Origin: Prescottella defluvii | GTDB lineage: Bacteria; Actinomycetota; Actinomycetes; Mycobacteriales; Mycobacteriaceae | NCBI GenBank assembly: GCA_029690005.1 | Contig: CP121458.1 | Span: 1,054,001-1,118,000 of the forward strand | Length of the DNA stretch: 64,000 nucleotides | Direction of reading: 5' to 3' | Shown here: positions 18,694 through 28,065 of the stretch, piece by piece | How the letters are laid out: each line of letters begins with the position of its first letter | Numbering within the stretch: the stretch's first letter is position 1 | The notes under the pieces: model-generated | What the model saw: the letters and a program-made list of their open reading frames with translations, nothing else | The model's database searches: none | Told to the model about the DNA's origin: nothing | Position numbers and translations under genes: made by a program

Positions 18694-20310
18694 ATGACAC
18701 TCAATCTCGCTGATCTGACCGAAGCCGTGATCGACGCGGTCCCGGACAAGATCGCGCTCGTGTGCGGATCCGAATCGCGGACGTTCGCCGAGTTCGACGC
18801 CGCCGCGAACCGTATCGCCCACTACCTCGCGTCGGCTGGTGTGCAGCCGGGTGACCACGTCGGCCTGCACGCGCGCAACAGCCTCGAGTTCGTCGAATCG
18901 CTGCTGGGCTGCCTCAAGGTGCGCGCCGTTCCGGTCAACGTCAACTTCCGCTACGTCGACGCCGAACTCACCTACCTCTACAACGACGCCCGCCTGGCCA
19001 CCGTCATCGCCGACGGCGAGTTCAGCGACGTCATCGCCGCGGTGCTGCCCAAGTGCCCCGACCTGCGGCGCATCGTGCTCATCGGCGAGGCGGCCGGTCC
19101 GTCCCTCTCGGAAGCCGCTGCCGCCGCGGGTGTTTCGCTCGTCGACTACGACGAGGCCACCGCCTCCCAGTCGTCCGAGCGGGACTTCCCGGAGCGCAGC
19201 GCCGACGACCTCTACGTCATCTACACCGGTGGCACCACCGGCATGCCCAAGGGCGTGATGTGGCGGCACGAGGACTTCTACCACGCCGCACTCGCCGGCG
19301 GCGCCGTCATGGGCGGCGATCCCATCCTCTCGCCCGCCGAGCTTGGTGCCGCTGCCGCCGCCAACCAGTTCGCGATGACCTACCTTGTCACCGCACCCCT
19401 GATGCACGGCGCGGCGTCGTACTCGCTGTTCACCTGCATGTTCATGGGTTCCAAGCAGGTCCTCATGTCCAAGTACGAACCGGTCCAGGCGCTCGAACTG
19501 GTCGACCAGCACAAGATCAACACCGTGATGGTGGTCGGCGACGCGATCGCCCGTCCGCTCGCCGACGCGATCGAGGAGCACGGTGAACGGTTCGACTTGA
19601 GCACGCTGTGGATCATCGGGTCCGGCGGCGCACTGTGGTCCGCCAGCGTCCGGGAGAAGCTCAACAAGCTGCTGCCGAACGTCTACCTCCGGGACGCGTT
19701 CGGCTCGTCGGAGTCCGGCAACGACGGCGAACTCAAGAAGGACGAGGACGGCCTGCTGCGGATGCCGCCGTCGCCGAAGGCGCGCGTGGTCGACACCGAC
19801 TTCTCCACGATCGAACCGGGCTCGGACACCGTCGGTTTCCTCGCCCGCGCCGGACATGTCCCGCTCGGCTACTTCGGCGACCCCGAGAAGACGGCGGCGA
19901 CGTTCCCGGTCGTCGACGGCGTGCGACTGTCCGTGCTCGGCGATCTCGCACGCGTCGAGGCGGACGGGACCATCATCGTGCTCGGCCGCGGATCGTCCTG
20001 CATCAACACCGGCGGCGAGAAGGTGTACGCCGAGGAGGTCGAGGAGGCGCTCAAGAGCCACCCCGACGTCCTCGACGCGCTCGTCGCCGGTATCCCGGAT
20101 CCCACGTACGGGCAGCGGGTGTCGGCCGTCATCTCGGCCCGTGACGGCGTCGACGATCTCGACGAGAACGAGGTGATCGCGCACTGCCGCACCAAGGTCG
20201 CCGGCTACAAGGTGCCGCGCACCGTCGTCGTGGTCCCCGAGGTCGTCCGCTCGCCCGCGGGCAAGGCCGACTACCGGTGGGCCAAGGCGACCCTCGAAGC
20301 CGCCGGCTGA
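18694..20310 (+). CDS. fadD19: Steroid side-chain acyl-CoA synthetase, FadD19-like
   Basis: A 538-residue ANL-family adenylating enzyme. P-loop YTGGTTGMPKGVMWRHED lies near residue 180, with FGSSESGNDG, GDLARVEADG and the C-terminal SPAGKADYRW catalytic-lysine region. The WRHED and INTGGEKVYAEEVEEAL segments match FadD19 of M. tuberculosis closely. FadD19-type ligases form the CoA thioester of C27 (3-oxocholest-4-en-26-oate) or branched steroid side chains before beta-oxidation. The ATG at 18694 follows GAAGGGCC. A strong terminator follows at 20323. A bile-acid ligase function is the main alternative. Confidence 0.82.
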   Translation: MTLNLADLTEAVIDAVPDKIALVCGSESRTFAEFDAAANRIAHYLASAGVQPGDHVGLHARNSLEFVESLLGCLKVRAVPVNVNFRYVDAELTYLYNDARLATVIADGEFSDVIAAVLPKCPDLRRIVLIGEAAGPSLSEAAAAAGVSLVDYDEATASQSSERDFPERSADDLYVIYTGGTTGMPKGVMWRHEDFYHAALAGGAVMGGDPILSPAELGAAAAANQFAMTYLVTAPLMHGAASYSLFTCMFMGSKQVLMSKYEPVQALELVDQHKINTVMVVGDAIARPLADAIEEHGERFDLSTLWIIGSGGALWSASVREKLNKLLPNVYLRDAFGSSESGNDGELKKDEDGLLRMPPSPKARVVDTDFSTIEPGSDTVGFLARAGHVPLGYFGDPEKTAATFPVVDGVRLSVLGDLARVEADGTIIVLGRGSSCINTGGEKVYAEEVEEALKSHPDVLDALVAGIPDPTYGQRVSAVISARDGVDDLDENEVIAHCRTKVAGYKVPRTVVVVPEVVRSPAGKADYRWAKATLEAAG

Positions 20311-20322
20311 TCCGACCGGAAC

Positions 20323-20359
20323 CGAACGGCCTGCCCCTCGTCGAGGGGCAGGCCGTTCG
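20323..20359. terminator. Bidirectional terminator hairpin
   Basis: Perfect 18-bp arms at 20323-20340 and 20342-20359 (outer CGAACGGCCTG / CAGGCCGTTCG) between the convergent ligase and NTF2-like genes. Confidence 0.82.
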
Positions 20360-20375
20360 TGGTTCTACCAGTCGA

Positions 20376-20873
20376 TCAGCTGCCGGCGCGGGCCAGCAGT
20401 TCGCGGGCCTCGGCGCGGCCGTCGAGCACGCGCGAGGTGCGGCGCTGGATCTTCCACTCGCCGTCGATCTTCGCGAGCTCGAAGCGGTTGGCGGTCACCC
20501 GCCAGACCCGGAACGAATCCTCGTTCTCGTTGCGCCGCAGCAGCTGCGAGTGGCACGTCGCGATCGCCGTGTCGCCCTTGACGACGATGTTGACCGGGTC
20601 GAGGAGGTGGCCACAACCGCCGTTGATGTAGTCCTGGTGCGGGCGGGTACGGACCATCTCCATGATTTCGGCGCGACCGTTCATGAGACGCATGTCGACG
20701 TCGTACACGGCGTTCTCGGCCCACAGCGCGCCGACCTTCTCCGCCTCACCGGCGTCGACGGCCGGGCCGTACGCGGTGATGAGCTCCTGGATCGCGAGCT
20801 TGTCCTCGAGCAGCTGAACCCGCTCGACGAGGGACTGGACGAGTGCGGCGGTGTCGGTCGCGGTGTCGGTCAT
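20376..20873 (-). CDS. NTF2/SnoaL-like protein
   Basis: A 165-residue protein with an N-terminal helical segment (ALVQSLVERVQLLEDKLAIQ) leading into the NTF2 fold (ELITAYGPAVDAGEAEKVGALW, YDVDMRLMNGRAEIMEM, then WRVTANRFELAKIDGEWKIQ). The ATG at 20873 has AAGGAG. The fold and the steroid neighbourhood suggest an isomerase, dehydratase or binding role, but there is no direct evidence. It probably forms an operon with the LLM gene 55 bp upstream. Confidence 0.8.
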   Translation of the reverse strand: MTDTATDTAALVQSLVERVQLLEDKLAIQELITAYGPAVDAGEAEKVGALWAENAVYDVDMRLMNGRAEIMEMVRTRPHQDYINGGCGHLLDPVNIVVKGDTAIATCHSQLLRRNENEDSFRVWRVTANRFELAKIDGEWKIQRRTSRVLDGRAEARELLARAGS

Positions 20874-20928
20874 CGAATCTCCTTGTGGTGTGGTCCCGGA
20901 TACGGATGTGCGTGTCGGGGTGGGGCAG

Positions 20929-21810
20929 TCAGCCCTGGGTGGGCTCGAACTCGAGGCCGAGTTCGACGCCCAGATCGCGCAGGGCTGCGAGCTGATCGCA
21001 GTAGTGCGTGGCGCTCGTCGCGCCGACGGTCGCGCTGGCGATGGTGGCCCCGGCGTCCCTCCGGCGTTCGAGGGCACGCGCGGTGCGGTCGCGGTCCCCG
21101 GCCGGATCGAGGGGAGCACCCGCGCCGAGTACGACCTCGAAGCCGGCGGGGGCGTCGACCTTGCCCAGCATCGAGGCCAACTCGTCGATACTCAACCCGA
21201 ACGGCACCCACCCGTCGCCGTGGTCGACGGCGCGGCGCAGGGAGCGCATCGTGCGGCCGCCGACCCACAGGGGTACGCGGTCCTGAACGGCGTGTGGCTC
21301 GACGAGAAGGTCGTGGAATTCGTAATAGTTCCCGTTGTACTCGGGCAGGCTCCGGGACAACGCGGCACGGAGTGCGGCGAGGGCGTCGTCGGCGCGGGCC
21401 CCGCGGTCCTCGAACGGTGCGTCCAGGAGTTCGAACTCCTCCGGCAGTGTCCCGACGCCGAGGCCGAGAATCAGGCGGCCACCGGTGACGACGTCGAGGG
21501 TGCCGTAGCGCTTGGCGATCTCGAGTGGGTGGTGATAGCCGAGCACGAGCACCTGGGTGGCCAGGCGGATCCGGGTGGTGCGGGCGGCGAGGTAGCCGAA
21601 CGTCGCCAGCGGATCCCAGTAGGTGCCACCCCGGGCGCGGGCCACCTCGACTGGCACGGCGACGTGTTCGCTGCACGTCAGGTGGTGGAATCCGAGCCGG
21701 TCGGCGGCCTCGGCGACCTGGGCCAGTTCGGTGATCCCGGCATCGCGCTCCCACTCCGAGTGGGCGCCGGGGTACTGCACCACGACGGGGGAGGCGATTC
21801 CGATGCGCAT
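20929..21810 (-). CDS. Luciferase-like (probably F420-dependent) oxidoreductase
   Basis: A 293-residue LLM protein. It shows RIGIASPVVVQYPG, DRLGFHHLTCSEHVAVP, TRIRLATQVLVLGYHHPLE, GRLILGLGVGTLPEEFELLD and PLWVGGRTMRSLRRAVDHGDGW. The pattern matches the TIGR03619-type F420-dependent group, which includes Rv3520c of the M. tuberculosis cholesterol region. The reaction is unknown; F420H2-dependent reduction of a steroid intermediate is plausible. The start at 21810 has GGGAG upstream. Confidence 0.78.
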   Translation of the reverse strand: MRIGIASPVVVQYPGAHSEWERDAGITELAQVAEAADRLGFHHLTCSEHVAVPVEVARARGGTYWDPLATFGYLAARTTRIRLATQVLVLGYHHPLEIAKRYGTLDVVTGGRLILGLGVGTLPEEFELLDAPFEDRGARADDALAALRAALSRSLPEYNGNYYEFHDLLVEPHAVQDRVPLWVGGRTMRSLRRAVDHGDGWVPFGLSIDELASMLGKVDAPAGFEVVLGAGAPLDPAGDRDRTARALERRRDAGATIASATVGATSATHYCDQLAALRDLGVELGLEFEPTQG

Positions 21811-21994
21811 GCCTGGGGCTCCCTTGCTGGGTCGGGCCGTATCGCTTCGTTCTACTCCGCCGCGGCAGTGCTCGCTGCGGCTTTTCCGGTCACCGGGAGT
21901 TTCTTCGGGCCTGCCACCTGTGGGTGTGCGAAGTGATGCCGGTCACGTCATGATGGCGACGTCCGATTTGGACAAACACTCGGCAGGGAATCTG

Positions 21995-22009
21995 TCCCGT
22001 CCAGCGGGA
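21995..22009. promoter_or_regulatory. 15-bp palindromic element in the IclR promoter
   Basis: TCCCGTCCAGCGGGA keeps both TCCCG...AGCGGGA arms of the consensus and differs only in the three central bases. It is 88 bp before the IclR start, so autoregulation is likely. A short inverted repeat GTCC/GGAC at 21961-21973 lies just upstream. Confidence 0.55.
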
Positions 22010-22096
22010 CCCACCTGCTAGCCTGTCAGAATTAATTTCAGTTTTGCTCCGTTTCGCCCCTCTGACCAGGGGCGTGGATGTTGCTTGGAGGTGTCT

Positions 22097-22990
22097 ATGA
22101 CAGTCGTCGATTCCGGAGAGGCGACCGCTGCGCAGGCTCCGCGCCGTGATCTGCCGCCGTCCATGGTCGAACGGATGACCCTGATTCTCGACGCTTTCGA
22201 CGGCCGCGCTTCGCGGCTGACGCTCGAAGAGGTGGCCTGCCGTACCCAGCTGCCCCGCTCGACGGTGCACCGCATCCTCGACCAGCTCGTCCGGCTGAAC
22301 TGGGTGGAGCACGCGTCGTTCGGCTACTGCCTCGGTCGCCGCGCTCTCGGGCTCGGCGGCGGCGACGGCGGCCACAGCGAGATCCGTGCTGCGGCAGCGC
22401 CGTTGCTGCACGAACTGCACATGCAGACCGGCATGGTCGTCCACCTCGCGGTCCTCGACGGGAGCGAGAGCGTCTACCTCGACAAGGTGGGTGGGCGTTT
22501 CGCCTCGACGCTGCCGTCGCGCGTCGGCGGTCGCGGCCCCGCGTACTCGACAGCCGGTGGCAAGTCGATGCTCGCGTGGCTGGATCCCGAACGCGTCGAC
22601 AGCCTTTACGACGAGCGGCTGAGCCGCTGCACGGATCGCACGATCACCGACATTTCGACGCTGCACCAGGAACTCAACCGAATCCGGCAGCGTCGAGGCC
22701 TCGCCTTCGAGCGGGGTGAGTCGGTCCGCGGTGTCGCGTGCGTCGGTGTCGCGGTTCGCGGTCACGAGGGTCCGGTCGCCGGCATCTCGCTGTGCGGCGA
22801 CGCCCGCACCGCCCAGCTCGAGCGCGTCGCACCGCTCGTCGTCGATGCCGCGCGCGAGGTTTCGCGCACGCTCTACCCCGAACTCGGCGCGCCCCGTCGC
22901 GGTCGGCGAGCGCCGGTCACCCCCGTGGACACCTGGTCCGCCGATGCCATGGACCGCCTGCTCTCCATCCAGAGCGGGCAGTGGATCTGA
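22097..22990 (+). CDS. IclR-family transcriptional regulator
   Basis: A 297-residue regulator. The N-terminal winged helix is near residues 18-80 (MTLILDAFDGRASRLTLEEVA, RSTVHRILDQLVRLNWVEH). The C-terminal IclR effector domain has VVHLAVLDGSESVYLDKVGG, TAGGKSMLAW and GVACVGVAVRGHEGPVAGIS. The ATG at 22097 has GGAGG 6 nt upstream; an upstream in-frame ATG at 22085 lacks one. The gene sits beside the hsaB/hsaD divergent pair and has the recurring 15-bp palindrome in its own promoter. That makes it the best candidate for binding that element throughout the steroid regions. The effector is unknown. Confidence 0.85.
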   Translation: MTVVDSGEATAAQAPRRDLPPSMVERMTLILDAFDGRASRLTLEEVACRTQLPRSTVHRILDQLVRLNWVEHASFGYCLGRRALGLGGGDGGHSEIRAAAAPLLHELHMQTGMVVHLAVLDGSESVYLDKVGGRFASTLPSRVGGRGPAYSTAGGKSMLAWLDPERVDSLYDERLSRCTDRTITDISTLHQELNRIRQRRGLAFERGESVRGVACVGVAVRGHEGPVAGISLCGDARTAQLERVAPLVVDAAREVSRTLYPELGAPRRGRRAPVTPVDTWSADAMDRLLSIQSGQWI

Positions 22991-23016
22991 TCCGGATCGG
23001 CTGACGCCTGACACGA

Positions 23017-23074
23017 CGAACGGGAACCCCAGGCCCACATCGGAATCGGTGTCCGGGCCTGGGGTTCCCGTTCG
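23017..23074. terminator. Bidirectional terminator between IclR and hsaB
   Basis: Perfect 20-bp arms at 23017-23036 and 23055-23074 (outer CGAACGGGAACC / GGTTCCCGTTCG), separating the convergent genes. Confidence 0.82.
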
Positions 23075-23085
23075 GTCGCGGCAGA

Positions 23086-23625
23086 TCAGGCGGTGGCGCC
23101 CGCCGGGGTCAGGAGCGGGGTCTCGATGCCGAACTTGCCGCGGAAGAACACCATCGGGCGCTCCTCGCACACGGCGTCGAGTTCGAGAACCCGGCCGATG
23201 ATGACGTCGTGATCGCCGGCGACGTGGACGTCGTGGACCTCCGCGTGCACGCGCATCAGGACCCCGGGCAGCGCCGGGGTATTCCAGCGGGACAGCTCCC
23301 AGTCCAGATCCTCGTATTTGCGGCCCCTGCTGGAACCGAAGCGTGAGCACAGGTCGGACTGCTCCTCGTGCAGGACGTTGACGCAGAAGCGGCCGGTCTC
23401 GCGGATCCGCGGCCACGCGCGCCCGCGGTGATCGGCGCAGATCAGGATCAGCGGCGGCTCGAGCGACACCGACGCGAACGACTGGCACGCGAACCCGACC
23501 GGGCCCTCGTCGTCCAGGCCGGTCACCACCGTCACACCGGTCGCGAACTGGCTCATCACGCGGCGCATCTCGTCGGGGGTCGGCGCGGCCGCCGAGTTCT
23601 CGTGTGCAATCAGCTCTGTGGGCAT
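23086..23625 (-). CDS. hsaB: Flavin reductase component of the 3-HSA monooxygenase, HsaB-like
   Basis: A 179-residue flavin reductase-like protein. It has MRRVMSQFATGVTVVTGLDDEG, GFACQSFASVSLEPPLILIC, RFCVNVLHEEQSDLCSRFG and DHDVIIGRVLELD. HsaB supplies reduced flavin to HsaA, which hydroxylates 3-HSA to the catechol 3,4-DHSA in steroid ring degradation. The start at 23625 has GGAGG 8 nt upstream. It is divergent from the hsaD-like gene, and copies of candidate operators lie between them. It could serve either or both of the HsaA-type oxygenases in this window. Confidence 0.8.
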   Translation of the reverse strand: MPTELIAHENSAAAPTPDEMRRVMSQFATGVTVVTGLDDEGPVGFACQSFASVSLEPPLILICADHRGRAWPRIRETGRFCVNVLHEEQSDLCSRFGSSRGRKYEDLDWELSRWNTPALPGVLMRVHAEVHDVHVAGDHDVIIGRVLELDAVCEERPMVFFRGKFGIETPLLTPAGATA

Positions 23626-23722
23626 GGGGCCACCTCCGATTCGACGGGATCGATCGGCGCCGAGTGCGCCGACGTTGATGTTTGCGAGCGTATGGCTGCG
23701 TGTTCGTGGCCCTGAACTGCTG

Positions 23723-23737
23723 TCTCGGTCAGCGGAA
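23723..23737. promoter_or_regulatory. 15-bp palindromic element between hsaB and hsaD
   Basis: TCTCGGTCAGCGGAA is a partial match (right half AGCGGAA good, left half weak) placed 98 bp before hsaB and 137 bp before hsaD. Confidence 0.4.
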
Positions 23738-23795
23738 CCACCCCCGACGGGCGCAGAAAACAAGCGGCTGATCTCGCTCATCGGGATGAGATATG

Positions 23796-23807
23796 GCCCA
23801 CGTGGGC
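23796..23807. promoter_or_regulatory. Perfect 12-bp palindrome in the hsaB/hsaD intergenic region
   Basis: GCCCACGTGGGC, an E-box-like perfect palindrome, 67 bp before the hsaD start. No regulator can be assigned. Confidence 0.3.
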
Positions 23808-23873
23808 GCGGCCTGGCAGCCTGCGACCCGAATGGGCTGTGACCCGGATGACACATGAGGGACAGAGGCGACG

Positions 23874-24740
23874 ATGACTACTGAGCTGAGCTACGAGGGA
23901 ACCCTGCGGGAACTGCACACCGATCAGGGTGTGCTCCGGTACCACGAGGCCGGCGACGGTCCGCCGCTGCTGCTGCTGCACGGCTCCGGCCCGGGCGTCA
24001 CGGGATGGCGGAACTACCGCGGGGTGCTCGCGGACTTCGCCGAGCACTTCCACTGCTACGTGCTGGAGTTCCCCGGATTCGGTGTGTCCGATCCGTGCGA
24101 CGGCCACCCGATGGTCGAGGCGATCAACGCCGTCCCGACCTTCCTCGACGGCCTGGGCCTCGGCGCGGTCGACATCATCGGCAACTCGATGGGCGGTGTC
24201 GTCGGTGCCCGCATCGCGATCGCGCAGCCGGAGCGGGTCAACAAGCTGGTCTCCATCGGCGGCATCGGCAAGAACGTCCTCTCGTCCAACCCGGGCGAGG
24301 GCATCAAGCTGCTCATGGAGTTCACCGACAACCCCACCCGCGAGAGCCTGATCCGCTGGCTCCAGTCGATGGTCTACAGCCCCGCGATCGTCACCGAGCA
24401 GCTCATCGAGGAGCGCTGGGCGCTCGCGACCGAGCCCAAGACGCTCGAGATCGCCCGCCGCATGTACAGCACCAAGGCGTTCGCCGCGATGGCCGCCGCC
24501 AACGCGCAGGCCGACGGCACGCCGTACTGGGCGCAGTTCGGCAAGATCAAGGCGCCGACCCTCATCACCTGGGGTCGCGACGACCGCGTGAGCCCCGTCG
24601 ACATGGGCCTGCTGCCGATGCGCGACATCCCGAACGCGGAATTCCACGTGTTCCCGAACTGCGGCCACTGGACCATGATCGAGGCGCGCGACGCCTGGGT
24701 CTCGACCGTTCTGGCGTTCCTGCGGCGCGACGAGAAGTGA
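23874..24740 (+). CDS. hsaD: meta-Cleavage product hydrolase, HsaD-like
   Basis: A 288-residue alpha/beta hydrolase of the BphD/MhpC/HsaD type. The oxyanion region is LLHGSGPGVTGW near residue 36, the nucleophile is Ser105 in GNSMGG, the acid is in WGRDDRVSP, and the His is in NCGHWTMIE. HsaD cleaves the C-C bond in the ring-opened 4,9-DSHA to yield 9,17-dioxo-androstan-oate and a dienoate. GSGPGVTGW rather than the more usual GGGPG-SSW suggests a paralogue distinct from the classical cholesterol-cluster enzyme. It is followed after 14 bp by kstD in the same operon. Confidence 0.78.
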   Translation: MTTELSYEGTLRELHTDQGVLRYHEAGDGPPLLLLHGSGPGVTGWRNYRGVLADFAEHFHCYVLEFPGFGVSDPCDGHPMVEAINAVPTFLDGLGLGAVDIIGNSMGGVVGARIAIAQPERVNKLVSIGGIGKNVLSSNPGEGIKLLMEFTDNPTRESLIRWLQSMVYSPAIVTEQLIEERWALATEPKTLEIARRMYSTKAFAAMAAANAQADGTPYWAQFGKIKAPTLITWGRDDRVSPVDMGLLPMRDIPNAEFHVFPNCGHWTMIEARDAWVSTVLAFLRRDEK

Positions 24741-24754
24741 TCTGACAAGTCGCA

Positions 24755-26466
24755 ATGACTGAAGACCGGAACTTCGACACCGTCGTCGACTTCCTGATCG
24801 TCGGCAGTGGTGGCGGCGGCATGGCCGCCGGCATCACTGCCGCCGACCGCGGTCTGTCGGCCCTGATCGTCGACAAGGGCAAGACCTTCGGCGGCTCCAC
24901 CGCGATCTCCGGCGGTGGCATCTGGATCCCCAACGCTCCGGTGCTGCTGCGCAGCGGTGCCCAGCGGGACTCCCGTGCCTCGATCCGTCGCTACCTCGAC
25001 ATCCTCACCGAGGGCAAGGTGTCGGCCGAACGCCTCGACGCCTACGTCGACAACGGCCCGCCGCTGATGGAACTGCTCGAGCGCAGCCCGCACATCGAGT
25101 TCTACTGGGTCAAGGGCTACTCCGACTACCACCCGGAGGAGGAGGGCGGACGCCCGCTCGGCCGCACCATCGAGTGCAAGCCATTCGACACCCGCAAGCT
25201 CGGCGAGGACGAGAAGTACCAGCGCCCCAACAGTCTGAAGGGCCCGCTGGGCCTGTGGGTCACGTCCAAGGACTACCGCGACCTGGCGATGGTCAAGCGC
25301 ACGTGGCGTGGACGCAGGGCGTCGCTGGTCGCCGCGTGGCGCGTGTCGTCGAACATGATCCGCCGCCGCCACATGTCGACCGGTGGTCGCGCGCTGGTCG
25401 CCCGTATGCGCATGGCGCTCGAGGATGCCGGCGTCCCGCTGTGGCTGAAGACGTCGATGACGGACCTGATCGTCGACGACCGGGGTGCCGTCGTCGGCGC
25501 CACCGTCGAGAAGGACGGCACGCTCGTGCGCATCGGTGCCCGCAAGGGCGTCCTGCTCGCGACCGGTGGCTTCGACCACAACGACGAGATGCGCGCGAAG
25601 TACCTTCCCGAGCACGGCATCGAGAACATCAGTGCCGGCGCCCGGGAGAACGTCGGTGACGGCATCGTCGCCGGCCAGAAGCTCGGTGCGGCCGTCGATC
25701 TCATGGACGACGCCTGGTGGATGCCGTCGATCAAGCACCCGATGGGTGCGGTCATCCCGCTCGTGTCCGAGCGCTCCATCCGCCGTCGGTGATCGTCGAC
25801 CAGGACGGCAAGCGCTTCACCAACGAGTCGGCGCCGTACGTGAACTTCGTGCACGACCAGATCGACGGCGGTCACGTCCCGGCGTACTTCGTCATGGACA
25901 GCAAGGCCCGTTCGCGGTACCCGTTCGCGCAGGTGCTGCCGGGCGCCCCGTTCCCGCAGGGCTTCTACGACCAGGGCATCGTCCACAAGGCGAACTCGCT
26001 GAGCGAGCTGGCCGAGAAGATCGGTGTCCCGCCGCAGAACCTGGTCGAGACCGTCGACCGGTTCAACGGCTACGCCCGCACGGGCAAGGACGAGGAGTTC
26101 GGCCGCGGCGACAGTGCGTACGACCGGTACTACGGCGACCCGACGATGAAGAACCCGGCCATGGACGAGATCGTCAAGGCCCCGTTCTACGCCGTCCACA
26201 TCGAGGCCGGCGACCTCGGCACCAAGGGCGGTCTCGTGACCGATGCCGAGGCTCGCGTGCTGCGCGAGGACGGCACCCCCATCGACGGCCTGTACGCGAC
26301 CGGCAACACCGCCGCGTCCGTCATGGCCAACGAGTACGCCGGCGCAGGCGCCACCATCGGACCGTCGATGATCTTCGGTTACGTGGCCGCGAACCACGTC
26401 GCCGACAGCGATGTCCGGCGCGTCGACGGCCCCGGCACGAAGCAGTCAGGGAAAGTTCCCGAGTGA
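24755..26466 (+). CDS. kstD: 3-Ketosteroid delta1-dehydrogenase (one frameshift)
   Basis: About 570 residues after restoring a missing C near 25782. FAD site VVDFLIVGSGGGGMAAGIT is at the N-terminus, followed by FGGSTAISGGGIWIPN. The C-terminus has GDLGTKGGLVTDAEARVLR and ATGNTAASVMANEYAGAGAT, the segment that carries a catalytic Tyr and Gly in KstD enzymes. KstD introduces the C1-C2 double bond into 3-keto-4-ene steroids, needed together with KshA for B-ring opening. It lies 14 bp after hsaD. A second, more distant relative is at 59795-61340. Confidence 0.86.
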
Positions 26467-26528
26467 CCACTGAGCGGGACTGAGAAACCGGCTCTGACGT
26501 GGCCGAATCCCAGTCCCGCTGAGCGGGA
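26465..26528. promoter_or_regulatory. Pair of 15-bp palindromic elements, one perfect, after kstD
   Basis: TCCCGCTGAGCGGGA at 26514-26528 is a perfect palindrome and the best copy in the window. A second copy, GACCACTGAGCGGGA, at 26465-26479 overlaps the kstD stop codon. Together AGCGGGACTG (26473-26482) and CAGTCCCGCT (26511-26520) could also form a hairpin. The location suggests an internal promoter for the small gene, the hsaA-like gene and hsaC. Confidence 0.6.
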
Positions 26529-26626
26529 GGTGTTTTGTTCTCCCGGCCGGATTCCTGGGACCGTTCCACACACACGATCAGCGCGATCGAAAGAGCGTTG
26601 GTCCCCACTCGCACCAGGAGGGCGCG

Positions 26627-26815
26627 ATGCTCGATCGTCTGCCACTGACGACGGGCCACGCCGGTGCTCACCCCAGCTTCCTCATGCATGCCGATTTGCA
26701 TGCCAAGCGTCACGGCATCGCCGAGAATCTCATCGAGCCCGGTGGCCGCAAGCTTGTCGGAGGACAGGAAGACCAGCTGATCGAGAAGGCAGTCGGTCTG
26801 GCCACAAAGTATTAG
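26627..26815 (+). CDS. Small conserved-position protein of unknown function in the hsa operon
   Basis: A 62-residue reading frame starting ATG at 26627 with an excellent AGGAGG site 6 nt upstream, ending 38 bp before the hsaA-like gene. The product begins MLDRLPLTTGHAGAHPSFLM, is rich in His and Gly (five His in the first 35 residues), and ends KAVGLATKY. No membrane segment or known motif is visible. I do not recognise it. The strong ribosome site and operon placement argue that it is real, but codon evidence in so short a frame is limited. Confidence 0.45.
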   Translation: MLDRLPLTTGHAGAHPSFLMHADLHAKRHGIAENLIEPGGRKLVGGQEDQLIEKAVGLATKY

Positions 26816-26853
26816 ACCCGCGTCGTCGTAGGGTCGAGAGAGAGCTGATAGCT

Positions 26854-28025
26854 ATGGGTCAGGTTTTGGACAACGTCATGCAGTTCGCGGACGAGATCCG
26901 CGAAGGCGCCGTCGAGGGCGAGAAGCTCATGCGCCTCTCGGACGGCAACGCCAAGCGTGTCCGCGACGCCGGCGTCATCCGCATGCTGCAGCCGAAGGAG
27001 TTCGGCGGCCTCGAGTCCCACCCGCGTGAGTTCGCCGAGACGGCCATGGCCCTCGGCGCCGTCGACGGCTCCACCGGCTGGGTCTCCGGCATCGTCGGTG
27101 TGCACCCGTGGGAGATGGCTTTCTTCGATCCCAAGGCGCAGCAGGAGGTCTGGGGCGAGGACGTCGACACCTGGATCGCGTCGCCGTACGCCCCATGGGT
27201 ATCGCGGTGCCGGTCGACGGCGGCTACATCCTGAACGGCCGCTGGTCGTTCTCCACCGGCAACGACCACTGCGAGTGGGTCATGATCGGTGCCCTCGTCG
27301 GTGACCAGAAGGGTGTCCCGACCGGCCAGATCCTGCACGTGCTGGTTCCCAAGGCGGACTACACCGTCGACCACGACAGCTGGAACGTCGTCGGCCTGCG
27401 CGGCACCGGTTCGAAGGACTTCACCGTCAAGGACGCCTTCATCCCCGAGTACCGCACGATCGACTCCGAGATCGTCCTCAGCGGCAACGGCTGGCGCCAC
27501 GCGGGCCGCGACGAGACCCTGTACAAGTTCCCGTTCTCCTGCATCTTCCCGCTCGGCATCTCCTCGTCGCTGATCGGCATGTGCGAGGGCGGTCTCGCGC
27601 TGTACATCGCCGCGCAGAAGGAGCGCGTCGCGGTGACCGGTGTCCCGATCAAGGAGGACCCGTACGTCCTCTACGCCATCGGTCAGGCCGCCGACGAGAT
27701 CAACGCGTCGCGGGTGGCGATCCTCGAGACCGTCGACCGTTTCTCGGACGAGGCGGAGAAGGGCCAGGAGGTCACCTTCGAGGAGCGTGCGATCGGCCGC
27801 CGCACCCAGACCAACGCCGCGTGGCGCGCTGTCAGCGCCCTCGACGAGATCTTCGCTCGCGCCGGCGGCGGTGCGATGAAGGTGACGCTGCCGCTGCAGC
27901 GCTTCTGGCGTGACGCGCACGTCGGCCTGACCCACGCGATCCACGTGCCCGGCTCGATCAACCACGCGTCGGCACTGACCCAGCTCGGTGGTGAGCCGCA
28001 GGGCATCCACCGCTCGATGATCTAG
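26854..28025 (+). CDS. Flavin-dependent monooxygenase, HsaA-like oxygenase component (one frameshift)
   Basis: About 391 residues with a missing C near 27195. It has the acyl-CoA-dehydrogenase-like fold of two-component flavin hydroxylases: DGNAKRVRDAGVIRMLQPKE, GSTGWVSGIVGVHPWEMAFF, SPYAP, then GRWSFSTGNDHCEWVMIGAL, WNVVGLRGTGSKDF and a C-terminal RFWRDAHVGLTHA. HsaA hydroxylates 3-HSA using FADH2 from HsaB. This copy is more divergent than the one at 58604-59769, so it may act on a modified steroid or another phenol. It is followed by the extradiol dioxygenase gene, which fits making and then cleaving a catechol. Confidence 0.8.
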
Positions 28026-28065
28026 TTCGAACCCACCTGTATCACTCACTCAGGGACGGATTGAT

